A stretch of 64,000 bases of DNA from Phaffia rhodozyma. Its lineage: Eukaryota > Basidiomycota > Tremellomycetes > Cystofilobasidiales > Mrakiaceae. The position numbers and the translations under genes were made by a program. Shown here piece by piece: positions 1 through 12,133 of the stretch. Numbering within the stretch: position 1 is the first letter of the stretch; every line of letters starts with the position of its first letter. Where the stretch lies: contig JACGZH010000007.1 in NCBI GenBank assembly GCA_014706385.1, forward strand, positions 1,309,501 to 1,373,500, written 5' to 3'. The notes below the pieces were generated by a model, which searched no databases, was not told the DNA's origin, and saw only the letters and a list, made by a program, of their open reading frames with translations.

Positions 1-1609
1 CGAGATCCATCTCACCCGTTCGGGTAGAGAATGCTCCGACATCGCAACCAAAGAAGACGGCCTGGTTGGCTTTGATGCTTCGGATCGCACTCTCCTTTAG
101 CTTCGAGATTTGAGTGTTGACGTCTGTTTCATCATCGACGCGGAGCAGATAGGTGAGATCCAAAGCTCATCTAACAGTTTCAAAACCAGATGTCACCAAA
201 TACTCACAGAGAACTTTTCGTCCGCCCCAGATGTTTCCTAGTCGGTCGACGGTGTAAAGCTTACTGTAGTCGTTCTACATAACAAAGAGCGTACACAAGC
301 TTGGTGAGTTTCATCGACAACCCAGTCGAGAAAGCTCTGAATGAGGACGCGCTCACTCTTGGATCGTGAATAAGTGAGAAGCTTTCAGTGTAAGGGTAAG
401 GTCCCTTAAACTTGTCTGCAAACTCAAGTGGAGTGGCTTTCAAGCTGTGATACTTGCCATCCTTGTCGTTGTACTCCCAAGTGAACGTTACGTCGGGCTT
501 GGGAGGCGTCCCCAAAGCGATAGCCATCGTGTCGAAAACGTGCTGCATGTATTCTTCTTTCTTGATTCGGACAGAACTCGAAGAAGCTCCCGAGGCGATG
601 AGCTTTCGAAGATTAAGCGCGGATTGACGAAGATAAGAGCTGATAGAACATGAAACCAGGAGAGGTAAGCTTTGAATGCGCATAGGTGACTTGTGGGTCG
701 ATCAGAAACAAACGGAACGAACGTGAGGAGCGAGTTGAGCTTCCCAGAGTTGGAACTATGGTACGTCTCGGGGAACAAGCTCTTCGGGATCAGCCCGTAC
801 TTCTCAATCAGTCCCTTGGCCATATCCTGCTGTCCGCCATCTCCAATCGGAGATTGGCTGAGGAAGGTGACCACCCGGTCGTCGAGAGGTGCCTTTGCGA
901 GATCAATGGAGTTCTCGAGGTAATAGTTAGCCTTCTCGAGCTTATCGTAGAAGAACAGATAACCCTGGGAGAGCTCAAAGTCGTCACCCAGCTTGAGAGA
1001 CTGGGTGACGTTGATCCGATAGAGATTTGTTGTAGCAAAAAGCCCTGTAGGAGAAGTCAGGAAGAGGTTCAACCGAAAGTTACATGTCAGATAAGTCGAC
1101 TATAGATGTTTGCGGAGAACGCCGAAGAGGTCAAGTAAAGAAGCGTACAGCAACGGCCAGAGGACATTTGGTTGGTAACCTTGACGTTGTCATGTGCGAT
1201 CTTGTGCGAGTAAACATGAGGGTCCCTGATATGGGTCGCTCTGCTTACGAGAGCGGTTGGGATATCTTGCTTCGAGAGAACGGTCTGAGAGAGTACATTC
1301 TTGGGATCTTTGATTGTTAGGGTTGATGTATATCGCCAAACAGGTTCACCACGGTTAAGGGCAAATGATCAGCTGTTATTGGATAAATAGAAGGCATCGA
1401 TAGATGCTACATGCAAGAACGGATAGAACAAGGTCCGTACTCTTAGAAAACTCTGCGTCCCACTGCTGGACCTTGGGAACTGATAAGAAATCGGTGGCCT
1501 TGTTATGGGTGTTGTTGTCGTCAGAGGGGATAGTCGGCGTGGCCGAAATGAACTTCTCGGATACAGTTTGCTTTGCGGCTGAAGATGGAGCAGACTGTTG
1601 AGATCCCAT
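1..1609 (-). CDS. BLH1: Bleomycin hydrolase (cysteine aminopeptidase, peptidase C1B), 3' end outside window
   Basis: Cytosolic papain-like cysteine aminopeptidase of the Gal6/Lap3/bleomycin hydrolase family, which forms a self-compartmentalised hexamer. The ATG is at 1609-1607 (MGSQQSAPSS...). Joining exons across short introns gives TNQMSSGRCWLFATTN, which holds the catalytic Cys. The Trp codon of this motif is split by an intron whose 3' end lies near 1050 (exon T, then GG on the far side). Downstream come the family blocks FELSQGYLFFYDKLEKANYY and GDGGQQDMAKGLIEKYGL, then AVFFGCDVGAFSTRTGEMDL at the window edge. The family usually has Trp in GDGGQW; this copy has Gln. The catalytic His and Asn should lie beyond position 1, so the gene is a window truncation and not a pseudogene on this evidence. 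It is divergent from DPH2. The family call is firm; some internal exon borders are not resolved. Confidence 0.9.
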
Positions 1610-2642
1610 TATTCTTGCGTGTGTATGTATGTGAGAGAAGAAGAGAGTGTGTATATGTATGTGTGTGTCAGAAGAGATGGGAGTGAGAAGAAGCACGACG
1701 AAAGAGATCGACGACGGATAAAGGCAAGGGACGGATTGCGGACAGTGGAGGTCGTGTGCTGCTGACTAAGCGTGTTGCCATATGGACACCGCCGGCTATC
1801 TCCTGTGTAACCATGGTTGCGTTCACATTTCAGAATTACTCTCAAAAAAAAGTTTCATAGACATTCAACAGGAAAGATAGCAAAGAAAGGTAAGAGAAGC
1901 AAGGCTGAATGGGACACAGATTCAAACAAACAAAACAGGAAACGTGTCAGCAAATCGTTTTCCGATCAATTTCTTTTGTTTACAAGAAGCTTGAGGATGG
2001 GGGGAAGATCAGAAAGCTAGGATTGCATTATCCGCATTGTTATAAAGGCGCGGGGTCTTAAGCCGCTGAACTCGGAAACACGGACCAAAGCTTGATATTC
2101 ATCATGTCGAGAGGATTCGAAGGTATTTGTGTTTAGAAACAGAATGAAACGCTTCTTACTAACCTGATGGCAACAAAACAGACCAAGCTGGATGGTGAGT
2201 AAGTATGAAAAGAAAACAGGAAGGGAGAAGAAAAACACTGGCTAATAAAGGATTCAGGTTGACTCGGTCACGTGGATTTTTAAAACTCCGGTCGACCCTA
2301 ACGGTGTGCTCAACACCGCGCGCTTTGTATAGGTTCAGTCTCCTTGAAAAGAACTCGTATCTTCTAACACTCGTTCGGATGAATGATCCAAATGGTTAGA
2401 ACCAGCTCAGATAGCAAGATACTCAACAGTAGCGATGATTGAGGTAGAGCGACGATAGATCGACAGACTGCACTCTGCAAAAATCGTGAGTTGTTTCCAG
2501 CCCAGCTGATTACATAAGCATGAAATTTCATTCCTTGCCAAATCCGTTGACTTCTTATTCGTTCGGACGACTCTTTCTTTTTTCCTCTGGAAGACACACT
2601 GAAGATCAACCACACAACCACGAACACACAAGATAAACAAGA
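1610..2642. promoter_or_regulatory. Divergent BLH1/DPH2 intergenic region
   Basis: About 1 kb between two divergent starts, with no ORF that resembles a protein. The BLH1-proximal part (about 1616-1675) is a TG/TATG-rich microsatellite on the plus strand. The DPH2 side carries CCCTAACG at 2296-2303, a motif repeated in three other upstream regions of this window. No TATA box or terminator could be assigned. Confidence 0.5.
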
Positions 2643-5494
2643 ATGGCTCCCGCTCAGCTGGCTGCCAACTCTCTCTCCACGCCTTCGACCTCAGCAATTG
2701 AGGCTGCTTCCACTTTGGCCTATCAGCCCATTCAGACTCCGGCCGACCAACTTTCTGTAACGTATGATTTGGAAGCAACTATCGCCCGACTGGCTTCAAT
2801 CGAACCGCCAGCAAAGAACGTCGCGCTTCAGTTTCCGGACGAGCTGTTGATCGACTCGGTTGAGATCTTCAGAGCTATCCAAAAAGGTCTTGATCAGGCT
2901 GGCAAGGGTGGAAGAGCTTGGGTTTTGGCGGATACGACCTATGGCAGGTATGATTGCCCTTTCCAATGGCTTTTCTACGTCTCAAGTATCTTCCGTTGCG
3001 ACGCCCGAGCAAGGACTGACGGCTATCCTTTCCTTTGTTTCATCGGATCCTCTCTTTCTTTGTTGTATTGCACCCAAGCGTAGCTGCTGCATAGACTCCC
3101 TTTCTGCTCTTCACATTCAAGCCGACTTCCTCATCCACTACGGCCACGCCTGCCTGACTCGTTGTTCAGATCCATCACTCGTTGACCGAATTCATTATGT
3201 CTTTCCTCGTCGGTCACTATCGATATCCCCTTGTGTGGACGAGCTACTAGAGGTCGGCAGTGAAGACTCAGAGCTCGACGGCAAGGGTGTGCTAGTGATG
3301 TACGACGTCGGTTATCATTGGGCGCTGGCGGAGCTAAAGCAAGAGGTAGAACGTCGATGGGCCAAAGGCAAATTTCGAGAAGTCATCTTTTCGTCCATTG
3401 AGCTCGGAGGACAGAACCAGGGAACCGAAAACTTCAAGGGACCGCTTCTGTCGGGCATGAAACCTTTAGAACAAAATCTACCGGTGATATCAGACACATC
3501 CTGTCGATCGAACGACCTTGCTGCTGCTGTTCCTCCAACAAGTTATCAGTCTTCAACAGCAGGCTGTTGTTCAACTTCCTTCCCAGGGACCGCATCAAGT
3601 GGTTCGTGTTGTGGCTCGACTTCTTCCACAATCCCTTCTCCAAATACTACCTCCTGTTGTTCCTCCACCACTCCTTTGGCATCTTCTCCATCCACATGTT
3701 GTGCTTCCACTAATTCATCCATGCCCGACATATCACAACCGGTGAAAGAAGAAGCATCGGCATCACTACGATCGTACACACTACCAGAAGGAAAGACCGT
3801 AGGAGATTATGTAATTTTCTACATCGGTCAGGGTGAGAGCGTACCAATGCGAAATTTGTTGGTGACTCATTCCAAGAACTATGTACGTTTCGCCTTCAGT
3901 CATGTGCTCTCTGCCTATCTCCCTGATCTAACAAAGAAACTAATCATCCCAACCATCTTTCTATCTTGGCTGATTCACAGGTTTACTCCTACACACCTCC
4001 TTCACCGGAGGACCTGGATTCGAATTCAGACATAGTGCCTACCAAACCTGTTCTCCAGAGTTATAAGACCTCGAAACTACTCATGCGTCGGTATGCAGTG
4101 ATGCAGAAAGCTAGAGACGCCGATGTATTCGGACTCTTGGTTGGGAATGTCAACCTTAGTACGGATCTATCTCTTTTCGTTCTCTTTCTGCCAGTCTCAT
4201 ACTGACTCAGTTGTGATGACTTTACAACTATAGCCAACTCGCTGCCGCTTCTTTCAAAACTTCGTGCATTGCTAAAAAAGGCCGAGAAGAAGATTTACAC
4301 GATTTCTGTTGGAAAGCTGAACCCGGCGAAACTAGCAAACTTCTCAGAGATTGAATGTTTCGTGGTGATCGCTTGTGGAGAGAATTCATTGGTCGATTCA
4401 AAGGTCCGTTGTCCTTCTGTTCTAGCCTTCGTTTTTGTTTTTGTTTTTGTTTTTGTTTTTGTTTTTTTCCTTCTTTCTTTTTTTTTTCCCTTTCATTTCC
4501 TTTCTCTCCTTGTTTGAGACAAAGGCATACCTGCTCTCGGCCTCCCGCTCTCTCCTCCCCCTAAGCTCGTCCTGCCCTTCGTTGAGCCTTCGACTCGATG
4601 GAGGATGAGGACGCCAGCGCGAATCTCTCGATCTGAACCCCCTTAGGGACAAAGAGAAAGGGACCACGCTTGGTTGTAGCCCAGGGGGTATATTCACCCA
4701 GGTCTCTCCTCTTTCTCTTTCCCTTCCAGGAAAGAGAAGGAGAAGAGATGAAGTCTATTCAGCCCTTTTCTTCTCCTGTAGTGGAGAATGGGGTTTACTT
4801 TTACTTCGAGATTCCTTTCCATCTTTTCTCTATTCTTCTTGCTTTCTCTTGTCTGAGAACCGTCACTTTACTTTGTTCTTGAGTTGTAGACCCGTTCGAC
4901 TGACAGCTTACTTTTCTTCGCAACTGATGAACAAAACCCCCCAATCGGTCAAACAAAAAACAGGACTTCTATCAACCGATCATCACTCCGTTCGAGCTCG
5001 AGCTCGCTATCCAATTTGACCCAGACTGGACAGGGGATTATGTCCTTGATTTCACTCGTCTTCTCGGTGCTGATTCCGACCCCTCTTCATCCACTTCCGC
5101 TTCTAATGGCACCGGCGATGCCGATGCCGATGTGAATGAGGAGGAAGATGAGGAAAGCGAAGGAGGAGAAGAATACGACAAGGAAGACCCACTTTCTCGA
5201 CCTGTTTTCTCTACGATTACAGGTACATACCGACAACCTAAACGGTTCGGTAATCGCACCGGTCAATCAACGACCTCTCAATCACTGACAGTTCGATCTC
5301 AAGAGTCGTCCATTGTTTCTGCCCATGCCCATGTATCTAATCCGAGTGAACATTTTCAAGCGAGAACTTGGGTAGGATTGGATCCCAGAGTCGGGCTCGA
5401 TAAGGTCAGCGTGTTAGAGGAAGGAAGAGCCGGAAGGGCATGGGGTTATGAGGAGGAGAAAGAAAAGGAGAAGAGGGGGGAGCTCGGGGCTTGA
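2643..5494 (+). CDS. DPH2: Diphthamide biosynthesis protein 2 (Dph1-Dph2 complex subunit)
   Basis: Partner of Dph1 in the radical-SAM-type 3-amino-3-carboxypropyl transfer that starts diphthamide synthesis on eEF2. My model is five exons: 2643-2947, 3084-3882, 3981-4158, 4234-4403, 4964-5494, for 660 aa. Diagnostic blocks are VALQFPDELLIDS, then WVLADTTYGSCCIDSLSA (the CC pair reconstituted across intron 1), ADFLIHYGHACL, ISVGKLNPAKLANFSEIECF, VIACGENSLVDSK and DFYQPIITPFELELAIQFD. Cysteines at the usual Dph2 positions (SCC and IACGEN) are present. Odd features are a Ser/Thr-rich insertion with four CC doublets (about 3566-3710), an acidic stretch near 5130-5190, and a 560-nt last intron while the other introns are 75-136 nt. 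The protein is longer than yeast Dph2 because of the insertion and tail. Nuclear gene; product expected in the cytosol. Confidence 0.93.
4404..4963 (+). other. Long last intron of DPH2 with repeat and hairpins
   Basis: Donor GTCCGT after ...LVDSK; acceptor CAG before DFYQPI. The family reads straight across this join, so the 560 nt are intronic. It contains a (GTTTTT)n tract at about 4431-4467, a G/C-richer core with a possible stem 4637-4642 / 4684-4689 extended by 4646-4648 / 4680-4682, and a second perfect 10-bp hairpin 4713-4722 / 4729-4738 with a 6-nt loop. No snoRNA boxes could be assigned. Confidence 0.6.
4431..4467 (+). repeat. (GTTTTT)n microsatellite in DPH2 intron
   Basis: About six consecutive GTTTTT units followed by a T run. 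It is pyrimidine-rich in the sense strand of the intron. Confidence 0.9.
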
Positions 5495-5782
5495 ACATGG
5501 TTGTATTTGGGAAATCTTTCTGGATGTTGATCGAACAGTCAAAACTACCGTCTCTTCCAAAATCCACATCTACTTTGAATAAAAGAGCGAAATGCATGAA
5601 CAACTATGTCCTATCCAAACTCCTCAAAGACAAATCTTATTATATGAATTTGACAAATGAAAAGGGTAAAGAGAAGAAAGAGATGTTGACCGTCGGGTTC
5701 ACAAAACTTTATAGAATAGAGAATGACCAATGATCAAGATAGGAAAAGACAAGAGGTTTTGGCCCTCCCTCGCTCCGCCTCA

Positions 5783-8700
5783 TCAGCTATCAAGTAAAGC
5801 GATTGCCTGTTGATGTAGAACCTCCAACACAGTACCCACGCATTCCACCGTACACACCAGACCTTCTTCCGGCCCAAGCACCACCACAGGCGCGGCCACT
5901 GCTTGACCTTGCTTATGACCTTTTGGTCTGATCAATCCTTTCGGGTACCTATCGAACGCAGTCGATCGGGCTTGTTCCATCAGATCAATCAAATTTGGTA
6001 TCGGCGTGAATCTAGGACGGGTGGTTGGTTGATTTGACGGAGGCGGTTGATGGCTTGGCTGAAGCGCGTTGGAAGAAAGAGTGGATGGACGAGAAGAATC
6101 TTGAATCAGATATCGGCGGTCTTGACGATTGGGGAGCACGGCGTAAGTAAATCCGTATCTAAAAAACATTTTAATGTAAACTCCTTTAGTTGATATTACG
6201 CAAAGAGTACGCAGCAGATGGAGAAAAGGAAGAGAATTGAGCAAGGTTGACACGCACCGGACATTGCCTTTTTGGTACAGGAAGCAGAAAGTTGAAATTG
6301 ATCGAGGCCAAAGCTTGATCTGAAGACCCGGCTTGGGTGAAGGGACAGAGAGAAGTTTATCGCTTGTCTCCAAGAAGGGAAGTGTCGCTCGAAGAAGCTA
6401 TCATCGAGAACCCAGAGACAGGAACAGTATTAGACTAAAAGATGCTTGAAGGCCTACGCTAGACCTCGAAGATCAATAAGACGTACAAAGAAGCAGTCTG
6501 CAAACCGGCCAGACTCATTCAAGCGTCGCTCGAAGAAATTCGTTATATTGGCATGAGGATTCTGTTTCACCAAGTGTTTTGTCGAGGGCAACTCGGATTT
6601 GACATCGGTGGTAGAAGGTGTGGGCCCGGAAGAGGGAAGCGTTTCGAAGGAAAGGTTGTAAGATCCTTGCGATAAACTCGGAGGCAGACCAACCTTCCAT
6701 CCAACAGAAACTGCAAGGCCCTGGAAGGTTCGATCAAGAGGGGAAATGCTATGAGCTTATTGATGGGCGGGAGCAGATAAGAACAAAGATATGCACGTAC
6801 AGGGGCGTAAACGAAACGAGCGGTGTGTAGATCGAAATGAGTCATCTGAAGGTCTGGCATATTTAAAAGTTTGACTAGAGTCAAAACATTATACGAGCCC
6901 GAACATCAGCTTTGTACAGAAACAACGCAAATTGGAACCGATGTACTCACCCTCATTTGCTATCGCTGCCAGTTTTCCTATCATACTGAACTCCTCAATG
7001 AATGAATCCACACAACGATCAATGTCCTCGGTTACGATGTTTACTACTGAACTTATCGGGTCGATAAATACAGTCCCCAATGAATGTAGTTTGGTTTGGG
7101 TATCTTGAGGTAAGCCCAGACGATGGCGTAACTTGAAGCTGGTGATAATCTGTGATTACAGAAGCATACCACAAATTAGATGGTTTCCCCAAACAGCACA
7201 CAAAAAGGCGGGTCTCCAGTCCAAACATACGGAGAACCAGATAAAAAAACAGGTGAATAATGGTGCTGACCTGGGTTTTTTCATCTTTCCACCAGTTCGA
7301 AACTTGGAACGAGACATTCGGCATCGCCACCTCAGCCGAAGACAGGTTGCTTCGCAGAAGGTCGGATGCTTGAACAACGATGATAGGAATGACGGAATCC
7401 GAAGAACCAGATTTTTCATCTGCTCGTCTCTTTCCTTTACGGGAAGGCAGGCTAGATGCATGCGATGGTCTAGACGCCAGGTCGTACGGTACATGGCGAG
7501 CTTTGAGTTGAGATTCCACTCGATGGCTAGTCACTCGTGCACTACATAGCAGTAGAATGGTGTCAGGTTCGTGCACAGACAGAAAAGGCAGCAGTCGAGG
7601 ATGAGACTTACATGCAATATCGATACAGCCTACGCAAATCCTCAACATCCACGTTGAATCTGTTTAAACGAGCTCGCAGAATCGAGAATGATCAGTGAAA
7701 GAATATATGAATGTGCTTCGGAAGATGGAACGAACCTGGTCGGCTCCACAGTTTGAAGTCTTCCAGGCTGAGAACCGGTTCTTTTCCTCTTTCCAAGTAT
7801 TTCGCTCGCCGGAAAATCATTCGCAGAATCGTCTCTCATTCGGCTTACTATATTCTCCCGATCAAAGAACCCAATTTGGTCGACGACCATCCATCTCTGC
7901 CCACCTTCGACCACAGTCCGAACGGAGACGAGAGCGAATCGAAAATCGGCTGGAGTCATGATCGTGACAAAGTAGTGGTTCAAAGCGCATGGGAGGGGCA
8001 CATAGATCAAGAACTGAACGGCAGTTCCAAACTTGATGAGCTCTGAGGAAAGATGGACCAGATGGAAATGGAAGAACGAATGTTAACCTCATATGAAAGA
8101 GAGAAGCTAGAAGAAAGTCTTACCTCCTTGCTTCAGAGGTAAGTTTCGCACAATCGCGAATCCTAGGTACTGAAGCTTTTGCGTCAACGTATCTCGGATT
8201 GTCTTTTCAAAAACACATGCGTCTATCAATACCAACACTAAACTTTCGACAGGATACCATCAGCAAGTATGAACAACGAACCGAAAACTTAAGCCTCATC
8301 AAGACATCATTTAAAGCTGAAGGAGTCGGGTTCTCGTTCAACCTAGCTGTCAGTTGCTGGAGAGTTGACTCGCCGGTGGAGGAGATGACATCGTCACTAT
8401 CTCTTAGATTGATTTTCCCAGATCGAGGATCGACAAATACGTGAATGAATTGTTTGCCATGGATTCTGACTTGAAGAATTAACGATCCAGGATCTAAAGG
8501 ACATGTTACAGACGAAGATTATGTTAGTTGACCAAACTAAAACGCTCAAGCCACTCGGTTATTGAGTCAAGATTTATTGAAATCCCTTACCACGCTCAGC
8601 CAAAACGATATCCCCGCCCGGAAGATCAAAGATCACACTGTTCATCGGGTGATCAATCACCTTCTTATGAAAGGCTTTGATTAGATGGTTCGCATGTGTC

Positions 8701-11436
8701 TTCAACGAGTCCAACAACGTTTTCTCCAAATCCAAATTTGTCGGATCAATCAACGCCTCCTTCCTACTCTCCAACACACTTGCCAAGTCGACCCCACCGC
8801 TCCATTTCTTTTCCATCTCCCATGTCGTCTTTAGACCGACGTCCAGAACCTTGTCGCTCACTCTGGCTGTGTTCCGTGCATCAGAGTTTATAGATGGGGA
8901 TAGAGCCGACTTGACATTCGTTTCTATCTCGTTTAGGACTCTGTTCATTGTTGAGCGAGCGGCAAGTGAAGAGGAGACGGTAGGCGAAAGCATGGGTGTA
9001 AGAACTGAACTTGAACGATGTGGAGGAGATGATAGAGAGGATAAGGAAATTGTGAGTGTTCCAGCGATGGAGGTGGTAATGGTTAGGTTGGTTGTTGAAG
9101 ATGGTACTGCCGTCCTTCGCTGTCGACTATAGTATTCAAAAAGTCAGCATCCAAGACGCAATCACATACGCTAGGATCTCGTTCTATTCATTGGGAACAT
9201 TAGATCCAAGAAGACAGACTCACGGCCAATAAGAAATTTTGAAAGATCGCCGATCTTTATCCATCTCCATGTTGAAGCAGTCCACCCAGCCAAGAGACTG
9301 AATTCGTTGGGCCTGATGATACAGGATCTCCAGCTGATAAGCCAAACTCAAAGAATCTATGTGAATGAGGGGCCGAAAGATATAGTGTGACGTCCATTAC
9401 ACATCAGTCTCGATGCGGAAGTTCTCATTCCACCAGAGATACAGGATATACTCACGCAGGAGATTAAACACCCTAACTAAAGGCGCGTCCAACACTTTCT
9501 CCGATTTGGTCGACCCGTTCTCCAGTCCACTCGACAACACAACTTTTGCCTCTGACCCTCCTGACCCATCAAATGCTGAACTGGTAGGTGCCGGAGAATT
9601 CAGTCCATTGGATAGTTCTGATGGAACGAATGGACCTCCAGATATGTCGACAGATGAGGTAAGCAAAGTAGATGGGCCGGAAGAGGGAAGGGAGTCGGGA
9701 GATGGCTGAAGTTGGAGTATAGCAGTCCGACGAATTTCTTCGAATGTTGGCTTGCCAGGGTTTGTTGGGAACACTGTGGGAAAGAAAAGTTATGTTCAAC
9801 ACAGACGATTCTATTGCAATCTCTACATCTCTGATCTCTGATCTCTCCCCTATCTGTGGCTTTGATTGATGCGTTGTCAGATGCCAAATGTGAAGGAATG
9901 AAGGGACCAACATTTTTTGACATCTTCCGCTGAATCCCTCCCTCCAACACCAAAGGAAAACTCCAAGTCTAGAGGGTACCACTCTCCCCCGTTCTTTCCA
10001 AGCTCATTTTTTATAAATCGCTGCTCATCCGAGTCAATCTCGAGCGGGAGCTGAGCGCCTAATAGACAAAAAGATGCTTGAAAAGATCCTGGACACGTAA
10101 AGTAGACCCTCCCGTCCGCTGTTACAATTGCCCATAGAAACGCGTGTTAAGTCTGTCATGATTGGGGACGGCTACATGGCTAGAGCAAAGTCAACACACC
10201 TATTCGGTAGTTTTTCATTTGAATAGGAACAACCTCTATGGCCTTGAGCCGGTAAGCGATCAGCTCGTTCAGATCTGTCAGAACCGTCCGTATGGTAGCC
10301 TTCGATAACGGAGGTTCTGGCTCAAAGTCCAACTGCCGGAAGAGTACAGCGTACATCCGACGTTTATCTACAGTTGAGCATAATTCTACTGTTCTCAAGT
10401 AAATAATAGGACATGTATACAAACCTGATACCGCTTCGGCAATCTTCGATATGTGCCAGTGGACAAAACATCCAATGCCGTCAAAGTGTCCGGATTTCTT
10501 AACCTGCTCGTCAGGTACATACACAATGAGTAAGATGAGTGTTCAAAACATTTTGACCGGGAAAAAAGGTATTTAGTTCCATATCAGTAGGTTGTGCTTC
10601 ATCATTCAGCTTTCATGATCAGACAGGAGCGAATCAGACCTCGTTGTTCCCAAGCCAGATTTCACTGCGGAGAGTTGCGAGATAGATTGATCGAATTCGT
10701 TATTCTGGCGGTTGAGGAAACCGATCACGTTCTATCGGAATGAATGTTGGTCCCAAATTCATGAAGACCAAATTTAGTTTGTCAACAGCTTTTCATTCGT
10801 ATATAAGGTCCAGCGCCTTATTGACCATGTGCGGCCGGCATGAACTCTGGAAGTCTGACGATCAACACAATGAGATAAAACGAAACTCACCAAGCATTTC
10901 GCGACAACCTCAGACTCTTGACTCCACCTGACGAGGGCTAACAGTTTGACGATCTGCCTTCTGGCATACAGTGCAAACTGGAAAATTTCTCCCGCCCTCG
11001 CACCGTCATGAAGTGATGGAAGGACCTCTCCAAGTTCCATCATCCGCTTGTACACATCCTTGACGACCGCATCTACCACCTCGGCCATAGGGACCAAATC
11101 TGCAGCCGTGACGTCCGGCAACTCACTTTCCAAGGTCCGTCGATATGCTAGAAGATCATCATCAGCGAGTGTGCTCGACACGGGTGGCGATCGTGATGGA
11201 TGAGATATAGGTATAGGGATGGGTGAATGGAAGGACAAGTTGTTGGCCGAAAGTTTGGATGAGGACTCCATGAGCGGCGGAGATGGGTAACCGCTATCGG
11301 TCGGCGAGGGCTTGACAGCCGATGCGTTCCGGTTGGCGAGAGGGATGGCCGAGCTGGCGGTAGGAGTAGGAAGATGATGGGTGTCGATGACTTGTGGGTG
11401 GTTAGAGTGACTATATGATTGAGCTGCCGACGACAT
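5783..11436 (-). CDS. MED14: Mediator complex subunit 14 (Rgr1)
   Basis: Scaffold subunit of Mediator linking tail to middle and head modules at RNA polymerase II promoters; nuclear. ATG at 11436-11434; stop TGA at 5785-5783. Exon 1 (11436-10891, 182 codons) has a Pro/Ser-rich leader, then the Med14 N-terminal signature: VDAVVKDVYKRMMELGEVLP and FALYARRQIVKLLALVRWS. Exon 2 (about 10733-10639) gives NVIGFLNRQNNEFDQSI. The next exon gives LTALDVLSTGTYRRLP, followed by a segment ending VVPIQMKNYRI, all in the expected order. The middle and C-terminal parts are cut by many introns and diverge quickly; the last exons read ...CTVECVGTVLEVLHQQAIALLDS. The convergent 3' neighbour is DPH2 (288 nt apart) and TFIIS is divergent, so two RNA polymerase II factors share a promoter region. 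Family assignment is strong from the N-terminus; many internal exon borders remain unplaced. Confidence 0.88.
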
Positions 11437-12133
11437 CCGAGAAGAAGGCCAGGTTGTCGCTTCCTGTTTGACAGCCGGACGGGAAACAAGAGAAGGAAGA
11501 TTGGTTCCTTCTTGATTGATGTGACGTTTTTGTTTTCTCTGCGTGTTAACTGATACAAGTACTTGTCGATGGATCGATGGTTCTACCGAGAATGGGAGAA
11601 AAGAACGGAGACAGATATAATGAAGCTGAGAAGAAAAGGATTGAGTGTAGACGGGACCGCTAGAGGGAGGATGAGATGGAAAAAGAGTCTGACGCTGTAG
11701 GGATGGAGGGGCCTGGATTTGGCGAGAGGCCGACTAGACGGTCCTGATTGACGACGATATAAATGGTTCGTCAGGAGAAGACTAGTGAAAGTTTCTCCTT
11801 GGAAGTCTGAAGAGATTCCTGAAGAATGTGGTATCTAGATCAAAGACAAGAAACAACAGAACGACAACAAAGAACAACAGAGAGAGAAGAAGGGGAACAG
11901 GGATTCGGGTGGTGGGTCGGGGTGAACAGATCGGAGGGTCTAAGAAGCTGAAGGTTAAAGGTGACGATTTTGGAAAAGAGAGGAAAACTACAAATATTTC
12001 GTAGTCTTTAGACTACAGAAGTTTTTCGTTTTCCTAATGAATTTTCTACTAGCTGTGAGCTTTTCTTTTAGTCTATCGACATCCATCCATCCTGTTCTGC
12101 CATCCATACCTCGTCCTCGTTCCCATCATCACT
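11437..12133. promoter_or_regulatory. Divergent MED14/TFIIS promoter region
   Basis: About 700 nt without a credible coding exon. It is purine-rich on the plus strand in the middle (GAAAAG/ACAACA runs near 11840-11900) and ends with a TTTTCG/TTTTCC-rich stretch before the TFIIS ATG. No element was assigned. Confidence 0.45.

Noticed and set aside
2040..2110. Possible tRNA-Leu-like segment on the minus strand (anticodon-loop-like CTTAAGA flanked by GCGG/CCGC)
   Set aside because: No acceptor stem, no convincing A box, and the GATTCGA-like B box is misplaced; a chance resemblance.
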